Assembly: GCA_009777515.1 (NCBI GenBank)
Contig: WRLR01000007.1
Location: forward strand, 1 to 63,370
Direction of reading: 5' to 3'
Length of the DNA: 63,370 bases
Origin: Oscillospiraceae bacterium
GTDB taxonomy: Bacteria > Bacillota > Clostridia > WRLR01
The notes below the pieces were generated by a model. That model was not told the DNA's origin and made no database searches. It saw only the letters and a list, made by a program, of their open reading frames with translations. Of the stretch, positions 46,216 through 53,205 are shown piece by piece. The stretch's first letter is position 1. Every line of letters starts with the position of its first letter. Position numbers and translations under genes: made by a program.

Positions 46216-47999
46216 GCGTACCACCCCCTCTGCGCCTCGAACATCTGGGCATATAAGCCGTTTTTGAGCATTAACTCGCCATGCGCGCCCTGCTCGGCCA
46301 CATGGCCGCCCTCGATGACAAAAATTTCGTCAGCCAGCCGCGCCGCGCCCAGCCGATGGGTGATGAATATCGTCGACTTGCCCGCGCTGATTTTGGCAAA
46401 CAGCTTATACACGTCGCTTTCGGCCACCGGGTCGAGCTCTGCGGTCGGCTCGTCCAGGATGCGCACGGGCGCGCCGCTCACCAATGACCGGGAGATGGCC
46501 ACGCGCTGCCACTCGCCGCCCGACAGGTCGGCCCCGCCTTCTTTGATTCTGCCCAGCGGGGTATTTGCCCCTTCGGGCAGCCTGGCGACAGTTTCGGTCA
46601 GCGACAGCGTTTCAATCGCATCGCCGATGCTCTGTTCCGTCGCGTTATTGACGTCGCCGAGCCCGATACTGTCAGCCAGGGGGATTTGGTACTTCGCGAA
46701 ATCCTGGTACACGATGGAAAAAATGGCTTTCAGGGCGGGCTGGGGAAATTCCCGGAGGTTTTTCCCGTCGATCAAAATATCGCCCGTGTAGTTGTCGTAC
46801 AGGCCCGTCAGCAGCTTGGTTATCGTTGTTTTCCCCGAACCGTTCGCGCCGACGAAGGCGTAGTGCCTACCCGCATGCATTGTCATGCACAGATCGTCCA
46901 GGATCAGGCGCCGGGTCCCGGGGTACGCGAACGAGACGCCGCGAAATTCTATGCGCTGCGGCTCGGCTGCCCCAACATCGGGCATGTCGGCGGCGCCGGG
47001 CGTTTCGGACAGTTGCGCGAATAAAGATAAGTCCCGCAGGTATTCGCGGTTGTTGGACAGCGCGCTGGTGGTATCTGCCAAGTCCCACGATAATAATTGC
47101 GCCAGCCCGAACGTGGCCGTCACGAACCCCATGAACATGCCGATCGATATCTCGCCCGACCCCAGCGGGGCGATCAGCACGCCCGCGACGAGGAAGGAGA
47201 GCAATATAGTGGTCAGGCTTGCGCTTTTGATCCGTATATAGCGCTTGCGCTGCGCCCTCATGTTGATTTTATACGCCGCAGTATATTTTTCGTGGTACCG
47301 CCTGTTGAGGTTGCCTGCGTATCCGAACAGCGCCCGCTCCTCCACATTGTCCCGCCCTGACAGCACGCCCTGCAGATACTGCGCCCGCCTGGCGTGCTTC
47401 GCAGCCTCCTTTGACGTTTCGTATTGCGCCTTGCCGCTTTTTACGGCGAGCCAGAGCAGCGGCGCCGAAAGGCACAGGACCACCAGCGCGGCCCACCAAA
47501 CCTGCGCCACCAATATGAGCAGTACGGCGCCGACCCGCAGCACCATGTCGCCTAGACGCAGAACGATGTCGAACCCGCCGCCCATTTTTCCGACCGGGTC
47601 GTCGCCCACCCGGCTTATAATGTCCCAAACGTCGTTGTTTTCAATGTGCCGGTATTCCAGCATCGCGCGCTTTTCCGTAATCGCCGTCCGGAAGGCCTCT
47701 GTCAGCTTGATGTCCATTTTTGCCTTGACCAGCCCTATGAGCGCGTAGTTTACATATTGGTGCGCGACCAGCAGCAACATGCAAACCAGCGGGAAGACGA
47801 TGCCGCCGGGCTCCGCCTGCCCATTGAATATGTCTATGGCGGTGTCTATAAAGAGCGCGGTCGTGACGATTTGCAACGCCGGTATAAGCGCGTAGACGAT
47901 TTTGTCCGCCACGCGCAGCGAGGCCAGCCCCGGCGATATGGCGAACGGGATTTTCAAAAAATCTATCAACCTATATTCGCGACTATCAATTCTCATCAT
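46212..47999 (-). CDS. ABC exporter half-transporter (membrane domain plus ATPase), first of a pair
   Basis: 595 residues with the same layout as its partner. The ATPase domain has Walker A GANGSGKTTITKLL, signature DLSGGEWQRVAISRS and Walker B VRILDEPTAELDP. Both composite ATP sites look complete (catalytic Glu is present in DEPTA). No peptidase domain. ATG 47999 and ATG 47996 are adjacent; GAGGGG lies three to six bases upstream. It is the first gene of the exporter operon, 210 bases downstream of the 28-residue peptide gene of cassette A and separated from it by a terminator, so expression may come partly from read-through and partly from its own weak promoter near 48040-48090. Confidence 0.92.
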   Translation of the reverse strand: MMRIDSREYRLIDFLKIPFAISPGLASLRVADKIVYALIPALQIVTTALFIDTAIDIFNGQAEPGGIVFPLVCMLLLVAHQYVNYALIGLVKAKMDIKLTEAFRTAITEKRAMLEYRHIENNDVWDIISRVGDDPVGKMGGGFDIVLRLGDMVLRVGAVLLILVAQVWWAALVVLCLSAPLLWLAVKSGKAQYETSKEAAKHARRAQYLQGVLSGRDNVEERALFGYAGNLNRRYHEKYTAAYKINMRAQRKRYIRIKSASLTTILLSFLVAGVLIAPLGSGEISIGMFMGFVTATFGLAQLLSWDLADTTSALSNNREYLRDLSLFAQLSETPGAADMPDVGAAEPQRIEFRGVSFAYPGTRRLILDDLCMTMHAGRHYAFVGANGSGKTTITKLLTGLYDNYTGDILIDGKNLREFPQPALKAIFSIVYQDFAKYQIPLADSIGLGDVNNATEQSIGDAIETLSLTETVARLPEGANTPLGRIKEGGADLSGGEWQRVAISRSLVSGAPVRILDEPTAELDPVAESDVYKLFAKISAGKSTIFITHRLGAARLADEIFVIEGGHVAEQGAHGELMLKNGLYAQMFEAQRGWYA

Positions 48000-48149
48000 C
48001 CGCCCCTCACCGTTCCTAGCCCCCGGTCGCCCACGCTGCCGATGCGAATCACATCCTTATATAATATCATCATTTGGAAGCTAAAATATGTACAGCCAAC
48101 ATACTTTGGGATAGAAAAATGTGTAGGGGAGTGCGCCGAGCCGGACATA

Positions 48150-48183
48150 AAAAAACCCGGGACATCGAAATCCCGGGCTTTTT
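48150..48183. terminator. Bidirectional terminator after peptide cassette A
   Basis: CCCGGGA (48157-48163) and TCCCGGG (48172-48178) form the stem. In the minus direction seven T follow, and on the plus side TTTTATT follows. It separates cassette A from the exporter genes. Confidence 0.88.
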
Positions 48184-48207
48184 ATTAAAGTTTAACTGAC
48201 TGCTGCA

Positions 48208-48294
48208 TCACGCAAAGAACAGGAATAAGAACGAAAACATGTTCATAACCGTCGTCCACGCAAGGCCTATCCATGATATAACTGCTGAACCCAT
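48208..48294 (-). CDS. 28-residue hydrophobic peptide, cassette A
   Basis: The frame encodes 28 residues starting MGSAVISWIG, with Trp at 8 and 13 and a C-terminus FSFLFLFFA. It contains no charged residue at all. AAAGGGGTG lies about seven bases upstream. The same gene recurs in cassette B (48920-49006) with 27 of 28 residues identical. Three of the four sense-codon differences are synonymous, and the fourth changes Ile to Val; the two copies use different stop codons (TGA, TAA). This is what selection on a peptide produces and what chance would not. There is no leader/core division, so it is either exported whole or inserted in the membrane. The partner is the 32-residue peptide upstream in the same cassette. 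I recognise no family. Confidence 0.85.
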   Translation of the reverse strand: MGSAVISWIGLAWTTVMNMFSFLFLFFA

Positions 48295-48461
48295 TAAATC
48301 GCACCCCTTTCAATTTGATATTCAAATAAGGTGCCAGTTAACACGCGCACTGAAGGACATTCACGCCACAGCAGACCGACTTATAAGATACGCGCCATAG
48401 TCTCCGCCCTTCTGGCGAGGGCGCCCTGAAAAATGAATTGATACCGTTTCACGCTAACGTT

Positions 48462-48560
48462 TTAGAGGAACATGTTAGCATTGCCCTGGAGTATCGCGAA
48501 GACAGTTAATAAATAATTCGCGATGGCTTCGATAACGCTGATCCACAATTGAGGTAACAT
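48462..48560 (-). CDS. 32-residue amphipathic/hydrophobic peptide, cassette A
   Basis: The frame starts MLPQLWISVIEAIANYLL and ends in LQGNANMFL. AAAAGGAG lies eight bases before the ATG at 48560. It has a single charged residue (Glu11). The cassette B homologue (49176-49274) shares 19 of 32 residues, including P3, W6-I10, A14, Y16-L18, V20-A22 and L24-N27, with Glu11 replaced by Asp, so the acidic position is kept. It is the first gene of the cassette, directly behind a near-consensus promoter. The 28-residue peptide gene follows after 167 bases. No known bacteriocin or signal-peptide family fits; the lack of basic residues argues against a typical leaderless bacteriocin. Confidence 0.85.
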   Translation of the reverse strand: MLPQLWISVIEAIANYLLTVFAILQGNANMFL

Positions 48561-48578
48561 AGCTGCATCTCCTTTTCT

Positions 48579-48600
48579 TAATATTAGTAAACTAATATTA
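48579..48600 (-). promoter_or_regulatory. 22-bp perfect palindrome overlapping the -10 box of cassette A
   Basis: TAATATTAGT and ACTAATATTA flank a two-base centre. It covers the -10 box and the transcription start region, a classical repressor position. The corresponding place in cassette B keeps only the promoter-proximal half. Confidence 0.7.
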
Positions 48601-48623
48601 GCATGCAAATGAACGATTGTCAA
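48595..48623 (-). promoter_or_regulatory. Near-consensus promoter of peptide cassette A
   Basis: TTGACA (48618-48623) and TAATAT (48595-48600), read on the minus strand, are separated by exactly 17 bases. It is placed 35 bases before the start of the 32-residue peptide gene. The 17-base spacer ends in GCATGC, identical to cassette B. Confidence 0.88.
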
Positions 48624-48674
48624 CATTTATTCATTAAATTATATATAATTTTTTATTTTTATTGTAAATTTCAG

Positions 48675-48690
48675 TAACTAACATTAGTTA
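48675..48690. promoter_or_regulatory. Operator ACTAA-CA-TTAGT upstream of cassette A
   Basis: TAACTAA and TTAGTTA form a perfect inverted repeat with a two-base centre, about 50 bases upstream of the -35 box. The same ACTAA-nn-TTAGT core recurs at 49384-49401 and 49813-49824. Confidence 0.75.
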
Positions 48691-48799
48691 AGCTGCTAAA
48701 TAATGTCAGTTAGTAAATTGTTCCATGCAACATATAAAACAATGACACTGTGTTCTGCGACGCAACATCGCAATAAAAAACAGCGGACATGCCGGATAT

Positions 48800-48889
48800 A
48801 AAAATGCCCGGGCGAAAAAAAAGAACCCGGGCCGGAAAAAGAACCCGGGCCGGACATAAAAGAGCCCGGGTGTGATTATCCCCGGGCTC
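48800..48889 (-). terminator. Terminator of peptide cassette B with extra CCCGGG half-hairpins
   Basis: On the minus strand GAGCCCGGG (48881-48889) pairs with CCCGGGCTC (48862-48870) and is followed by TTTTAT. Downstream, three further CCCGGG segments each precede a T-run (between 48804 and 48850). They look like duplicated terminator ends. Confidence 0.82.
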
Positions 48890-48919
48890 AAAATAAACTA
48901 TAAACTTTTTAAGACAGCA

Positions 48920-49006
48920 TTACGCAAAGAACAGGAACAAGAACGAAAACATGTTCATAACCGTCGTCCACGCAAGGCCTACCCATGAAATAACCGCTGA
49001 ACCCAT
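48920..49006 (-). CDS. 28-residue hydrophobic peptide, cassette B
   Basis: Starts MGSAVISWVG and ends FSFLFLFFA; 27 of 28 residues match the cassette A copy, with Val instead of Ile at position 9. GAAAGGGGTG precedes the ATG at 49006. The stop is TAA where copy A has TGA. The region from the ribosome site through the frame is nearly unchanged between copies, whereas the sequence beyond the stop differs quickly, so selection acts on the peptide. The 32-residue peptide of the same cassette ends 169 bases upstream. Membrane insertion or secretion by the neighbouring exporter is likely because the sequence is uncharged and strongly hydrophobic. Confidence 0.85.
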   Translation of the reverse strand: MGSAVISWVGLAWTTVMNMFSFLFLFFA

Positions 49007-49175
49007 AAATCGCACCCCTTTCAAATTTGTATGTAGTAATGTTACCGGTTGACGCGCATATTAGATGACTTGCAATTCACATATGTCCAACTTATTCTGA
49101 TAAGCGCCAAATTCGCCGCCTTTCTTGTATGAGCACCCTGAAAAATGATGTAAATACAGTTTCATACGGCGTGTT

Positions 49176-49274
49176 TTACATGAAGAAGAAGCTATTGCCC
49201 TGGAGTAATGCGAAAACGCTAAGCAGGTATGTCGCGACGGTATCAATAACGCTAATCCACATCATTGGGAACAT
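49176..49274 (-). CDS. 32-residue amphipathic/hydrophobic peptide, cassette B
   Basis: Starts MFPMMWISVIDTVATYLL and ends LQGNSFFFM. AAAAGGAG stands eight bases before the ATG at 49274. It shares 19 of 32 residues with copy A. The two are more diverged from each other than the 28-residue peptides are, mainly at the two ends, so the central WISVI-x-x-x-A-x-YLL-x-VFA-x-LQGN core seems to be the functional part. The single charge (Asp11) is in the same place as Glu11 of copy A. It is the promoter-proximal gene of cassette B. Confidence 0.85.
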   Translation of the reverse strand: MFPMMWISVIDTVATYLLSVFALLQGNSFFFM

Positions 49275-49307
49275 ATTCTCATCTCCTTTTCGTAATTTGG
49301 TAAACTA

Positions 49308-49336
49308 ATATTAGCATGCAAATGAATGTTTGTCAA
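49308..49336 (-). promoter_or_regulatory. Near-consensus promoter of peptide cassette B
   Basis: TTGACA (49331-49336) and TAATAT (49308-49313) with a 17-base spacer, almost identical to the cassette A promoter. The palindrome over the -10 box is incomplete here: TTAGT-TTAC-CAAAT replaces the second arm. Confidence 0.88.
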
Positions 49337-49383
49337 CATTTATTCATGAATTTAAATATATTTTTATTATTTTATTACTTATC

Positions 49384-49401
49384 ATAACTAACGTTAGTTA
49401 T
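49384..49401. promoter_or_regulatory. 18-bp perfect operator ATAACTAAC/GTTAGTTAT upstream of cassette B
   Basis: A fully symmetrical 18-base palindrome about 50 bases upstream of the -35 box, at the same distance as in cassette A. It contains the ACTAA-nn-TTAGT core. Confidence 0.8.
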
Positions 49402-49805
49402 ATTGCCGATAGATGTAATATAAACGGGCAGTTCCACACGGCAGGCGAGGTTTAGTTTCATAATTAATATTAAGCTATATTACTTGTCCGCTATGGATTT
49501 CGGCCCCGCGCGATCCGGGTTTGCTTTCGCAACTTTGTCAATGTATATCGATAGAAGCAGCCGCGCATCATAAAATATATATAAATTCATTATATTACCG
49601 AAACAAATGAATTATTAATCATATATATTCATTAAGAGCCATCATGCCCATTCAAGGCTGTAATGCTTTGATATCAACGTTTTGACATAAATAAATACCA
49701 TTAAAATGATGTTATGGGTATGCCTTGTGATCTTTTTTTACATGCGAATTATTGTTAAATTTTTTTACAATTATATTACAGCCAACCTAACAATAGCTAA
49801 TATTA
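49402..49805. other. Gene-free divergent region between cassette B and the secreted protein gene
   Basis: About 400 bases, AT-rich after 49600. I see no gene with a ribosome site and no further copy of the peptide cassette. Confidence 0.6.
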
Positions 49806-49834
49806 TTGACATACTAATTTTAGTTAATTATAAT
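49806..49834 (+). promoter_or_regulatory. Consensus promoter for the secreted beta-helix gene with embedded operator
   Basis: TTGACA (49806-49811), a 17-base spacer and TATAAT (49829-49834). The spacer contains ACTAA-TT-TTAGT (49813-49824), the same inverted repeat found upstream of both peptide promoters, here placed where a bound protein would block RNA polymerase. The gene starts 275 bases further on, leaving a long leader in which a weak frame (49906-50053) with GGAG upstream, but no ATG near it, is seen. Confidence 0.75.
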
Positions 49835-50109
49835 GTAATTATTAATGGTTAAATACATACTAATATTCATAAGTAATAATAACGTTATGAAAGGAGAATA
49901 TATAGATTGACATAATTATTAAGAAAATGAAAAACAGGCTGTGCCGCGACGCAGTATATTTTCCAGGTTATATAAGCGAACAGGCGCCGCATGACGGCAC
50001 ATGTGACAGGCAGCAAAGCACGGGACGTACAAGGCATGCAAAAGTATATTAAAGGTATATTAATATGACAGGGAAATGTCAAACAAAAATTTATGAGGGG
50101 TAGATTAAT

Positions 50110-51450
50110 ATGAAAAAACGTGTTGTATCAATGCTTTTAGTCTGTTCTATATTGTTTCTCATGCTGCCGGCGAACGTATTCGCGGCGGAAACAGTAACTA
50201 ATTTTGCGCAACTAAAAGCCGCGCTGGAAAACCCGAGTATCGATGTCATAAACTTCGGCGCCAATATCGCAATGGAAAGGGATAGAAATATTATAATCAG
50301 CCCAAATAAAACCGGGCTGACGATTAACGGTAATGGTTACCAGCTCGTGCAAAACGATTACTTATCCGGTTCCTACGCGATTCAATTCGATTGCAGCAAA
50401 TCGAACATTCAGCATATGGTTTTCAATAATTTATATTTATCGGGACAGACACGAAAAGGCTTCTTGAATATACCGAACAACCCGCGCAACCCCGATTTTA
50501 CCGTTGTGTTCAACAATGTCAAATATGATGGCCCGGAGCTCATCAGCGCGAGATATAGCAATGTAGTCCTAAATAACTGCGAAATATTAGTAACGCCGAC
50601 CACCACCGACGCCAACGGCTATTTCGTCACAGGCACGAACATTACCCTCAGTGGGGATGTAAAGTTCACTAAGCAGTCGGAGACCAGCAACCGGACGCTT
50701 TTCTACGTCTACAATAAAGGCGCCTTGACCATCGCCAGTCGCGCGAATGTTGTCATTCAAAACGAAACAGATCAAAGGGTGGCAAAAAAAGCGGGCTTTG
50801 CCAATTTCATGACAAGCGTGACTAAGCTGGTGTTCGAAGACTATAGCAGTTTCGAGTATTACGGGACAAGCGCATTTTTATATGGCGCAGACGTCGGCGA
50901 AGTACATGTCGGGAGAAGCGCCAATGTTTTCATCTTGGTAGTTGGAAACTTAAGTAACACCAACGGCTTGCTTGGCATTAAGTCTAGCATGACGGTAAAC
51001 AACGAGGCGAGAGTCTACATTATCGCCGCCAGTAATACAAACGCTTATCCTGTCATAAGAATTGCCGGGGCCTCCTCGTTTACATTTAATTCTCCCAGGG
51101 AGGTACTGATATACAATGCGTCATGGAAGACGAACGGCAATGGGCTGGCGATCTATGTCCCAACCGCGTTTACATTTACTTTCAATGACATAAGGGAGGT
51201 TGACTACTATCAACTGAGCAGATCGCCGTATAACAGTCTTGGCACGCCGACATATCGATTTGCCAACGATAATGGCAGCATGTATAGCGTCTCCTATGGC
51301 ATGAACAGCCCGCTGTTTAGTGCATACAGCCTCAAAGTACTGTCTTCGTACCGCTATACCGGTAGTACCCCGTTCACCTCGGCTTCGCTGAAGGATATGA
51401 ACATCATCAGGATATCCAACAGGTCGTCGAGCGGCGGGATTACCGACTAG
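50110..51450 (+). CDS. Secreted beta-helix (pectate-lyase-like adhesin) protein
   Basis: 446 residues. The signal peptide is clear: MKKRVVSMLLVCSILFLMLP followed by ANVFA-AE, with cleavage expected after residue 25. The mature part begins VTNFAQLKAALENPSID, the start of the pectate-lyase-like adhesive domain found in Firmicutes surface proteins. It continues as a parallel beta-helix with short strands and Asn-rich turns (LTINGNGYQLVQND, VVLNNCEILV). There is no LPxTG sorting signal or membrane anchor, so it is released or loosely cell-bound. GAGGGG lies eight to nine bases before ATG 50110. Its promoter carries the same operator as the two peptide cassettes, which links it to the peptide/exporter system; it might be the surface target or immunity partner, but that is an inference. 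Confidence 0.82.
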   Translation: MKKRVVSMLLVCSILFLMLPANVFAAETVTNFAQLKAALENPSIDVINFGANIAMERDRNIIISPNKTGLTINGNGYQLVQNDYLSGSYAIQFDCSKSNIQHMVFNNLYLSGQTRKGFLNIPNNPRNPDFTVVFNNVKYDGPELISARYSNVVLNNCEILVTPTTTDANGYFVTGTNITLSGDVKFTKQSETSNRTLFYVYNKGALTIASRANVVIQNETDQRVAKKAGFANFMTSVTKLVFEDYSSFEYYGTSAFLYGADVGEVHVGRSANVFILVVGNLSNTNGLLGIKSSMTVNNEARVYIIAASNTNAYPVIRIAGASSFTFNSPREVLIYNASWKTNGNGLAIYVPTAFTFTFNDIREVDYYQLSRSPYNSLGTPTYRFANDNGSMYSVSYGMNSPLFSAYSLKVLSSYRYTGSTPFTSASLKDMNIIRISNRSSSGGITD

Positions 51451-51565
51451 ATGCCTTGGAAGGTTTTACAAATTATGGCAGCAATACAGCAGCATAATAG
51501 AAAACGGTTCATCCATCAGAAAAAACACAGCTAACTGTCATATTATTTATCCATAGATAAGTTTT

Positions 51566-51597
51566 AAAGGCTGCCCTGATCTCCGGGGCAGCCTTTT
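51566..51597. terminator. Bidirectional terminator between convergent genes
   Basis: AAAGGCTGCCC (51566-51576) and GGGGCAGCCTTTT (51585-51597) form a long stem with A- and T-runs on both sides. It serves the secreted protein gene and the DUF3795 gene. Confidence 0.9.
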
Positions 51598-51630
51598 CTT
51601 CGCCTCTCTTTGCATTGCATTGCTTCACAT

Positions 51631-52035
51631 CTATCCATTGAGCATTTCCGTTTTGATGGCCTTATATTTTATAAGCCGTGTTTCGTTGTCATAAGCAAGT
51701 ATATATTCGTTATATTCGCCCATATCGAAATCTTTTTTCGCATCGTCCGAAAACGACCCGCAGCGCTGGTAAAAAACGCCGCAGGGAAATTCTTTGCAGT
51801 CCCCGCAATGGTCCAGCTTCTTTTCAAGCACACATTTTCTTACGGGGCAGTTTTCGTCGGACGGGTTGCTTTTGCAGCCGCCGCAGCTATCCATTATGGA
51901 GGGGTCAAGCCCGTAATACTTGTGCCACATTTTTGACAATGTTTCGCGCTGGTCGTCCTTTTCGACATTCGGCGCGTATGCCTTGCACAAGTCACAACGG
52001 CAGCCGCACATCGCCAGTTCATGTTTTTCACACAT
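51631..52035 (-). CDS. DUF3795-type cysteine-rich protein
   Basis: 134 residues with the family's cysteine pattern: LAMCGCRCDLCKAYAPN near the start, DSCGGCKSN near 50, NCPVRKC and HCGDCKEFPCG near 62-87. These probably bind metal, zinc or an iron-sulfur cluster. No function is established for the family; members are common in Clostridia, often next to MerR regulators. Its start overlaps the end of the MerR gene by eight bases, so the two are translationally coupled and presumably share the signal the regulator responds to. Confidence 0.88.
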   Translation of the reverse strand: MCEKHELAMCGCRCDLCKAYAPNVEKDDQRETLSKMWHKYYGLDPSIMDSCGGCKSNPSDENCPVRKCVLEKKLDHCGDCKEFPCGVFYQRCGSFSDDAKKDFDMGEYNEYILAYDNETRLIKYKAIKTEMLNG

Positions 52036-52972
52036 CTTGATTCTCCTGTTTTATTTTTATTGGTATAAACACGTCCTGCTGGTATCTGCCAAATTTTTCT
52101 ACGATGTCCCACGGCAGGACTTCTTCGATCATCTCGTCGCACCGCAGTTTGCCGCCCGCATCGGCGTCAAGCTCGTAAAAATCGCTTTCATTTATCCAAT
52201 CTTTGAGCAATATAAAAATATCGATCATGTCGTCCATGAACGAGCTTGCGATGGCGAATAGCCCGCCCGAAAAATCTTCGTCGGCGTATTCCGTTATGTT
52301 GTCATAATCGTCTGGGATATGGATCAGCATAGTCCATTCATCATTGGGCTCTTTGCGGAAAAAGCAATCGCGAAATCCGGGATTTGAGATAAACCCGTAC
52401 GCCGCGAAAAGGTTCTGCATATCGTCCCGCCATACTATCCGCCCCGTTTTCAGTCGGGAAGTCAGCATTCGCATGGGCGGCAGGCGTATAATCCGGACAT
52501 CGTGCAGTTTCAATGCTTCGCGACTGGTTCTCTCCAGTCTATCAAGGTTGATCTCATCATCTTTATCAACAGTGGCGAGCCGTTTTTCAGTTTCCTCGTA
52601 AAGCAGTGCGATAGCCGAGATTTTTTTGATGCCGTTCATCAGCATTGTATGCAGGAAGTCGTCTACAAGCCGCCGTAATTCTGACAGCGCCGATATTTCT
52701 TTATCGAGGGATTCGAGTTTGTCCACAAATGACTGGATCAGCGCCGCCGTGCTATCGCTTTTGAATATTGTAATAATATCTTTTATGGGTATTTGCAATT
52801 TACGCAGAATAATGATCTGCTTCAACCGTTCAAGCGCGGCTTCGTCGTAATATCGTTGAGCTTTGTTATCGGGATGGCTGCTCCACAATATCCCAACTTC
52901 CTCGTAGTAGCGTAGCGTCCGGCTGGAAACGCCGAAGGCGCCAACGACATCGTTTATTCTGATCAAGTCCAA
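52028..52972 (-). CDS. MerR-family transcriptional regulator
   Basis: An N-terminal MerR winged helix (RINDVVGAFGVSSRTLRYYEE, residues 5-25, with the VSSRTLRYYE motif), a coiled-coil dimerisation helix (about 80-120), and a large C-terminal effector domain of about 170 residues resembling GyrI-type ligand-binding domains. It probably activates its own promoter and the coupled DUF3795 gene in response to a small molecule. A perfect TTGACG/CGTCAA palindrome lies 32 bases upstream, at the promoter. ATG 52972 is the natural start, directly before the helix. Confidence 0.9.
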   Translation of the reverse strand: MDLIRINDVVGAFGVSSRTLRYYEEVGILWSSHPDNKAQRYYDEAALERLKQIIILRKLQIPIKDIITIFKSDSTAALIQSFVDKLESLDKEISALSELRRLVDDFLHTMLMNGIKKISAIALLYEETEKRLATVDKDDEINLDRLERTSREALKLHDVRIIRLPPMRMLTSRLKTGRIVWRDDMQNLFAAYGFISNPGFRDCFFRKEPNDEWTMLIHIPDDYDNITEYADEDFSGGLFAIASSFMDDMIDIFILLKDWINESDFYELDADAGGKLRCDEMIEEVLPWDIVEKFGRYQQDVFIPIKIKQENQDV

Positions 52973-53003
52973 GACATCACCCCCGCATACTATATTATAT
53001 TAG

Positions 53004-53018
53004 TTGACGCAACGTCAA
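53004..53018 (-). promoter_or_regulatory. MerR-type operator TTGACG-TTG-CGTCAA
   Basis: A 15-base perfect palindrome whose first arm serves as the -35 box of the gene ending at 52972; TAATAT/TATAGT boxes follow about 15-19 bases on. The overlap of -35 box and dyad is typical of MerR-controlled promoters. Confidence 0.65.
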
Positions 53019-53152
53019 TGTAAATACCTATTTAAAAATATTATGATTTTCGCAAATTCTTTTGTGCAAGCAAGAACCCGCATATCTTTAAAAGTCGCCC
53101 CAACAAACAGAGCCGCACAGAACCGCACAGACTCGCAATATAAAAAACCATA

Positions 53153-53183
53153 TTGACTTTGACGTTACGGAATAGTTTATAAT
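53153..53183 (+). promoter_or_regulatory. MerR-type promoter with 19-bp spacer
   Basis: TTGACT (53153-53158) and TATAAT (53178-53183) are 19 bases apart, the long spacer typical of MerR-activated promoters. GACGTTACG inside the spacer resembles the GACGTTGCG of the operator at 53004, which suggests related or shared recognition. Confidence 0.7.
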
Positions 53184-53205
53184 GTTAATGCAAGGGGTGA
53201 TAGCG

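Larger units (their letters stand above)
48561..48919. other. Control region of cassette A and terminator of cassette B
   Basis: About 360 bases without a gene other than the elements listed separately. From the cassette A promoter outward it holds the upstream operator, an AT-rich stretch, a second half-site (GTTAGTAA near 48708) and a run of CCCGGG-containing hairpin halves that ends in the cassette B terminator. Confidence 0.6.

Noticed and set aside
49061..49246. Third peptide gene between the two genes of cassette B
   Set aside because: The frame is not kept in cassette A because of a one-base length difference, and no ribosome site precedes it.
48208..49274. Type I toxin-antitoxin reading of the hydrophobic peptides
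   Set aside because: Small hydrophobic toxins would need an antisense RNA; I see no opposing promoter over either cassette, and two different peptides per transcript do not fit that model. Not fully excluded.
49887..50053. Small gene in the leader of the secreted beta-helix protein
   Set aside because: The only starts are a 7-codon frame or an ATT; GGAG is present but the encoded sequence is not similar to the peptides and shows no coding character.
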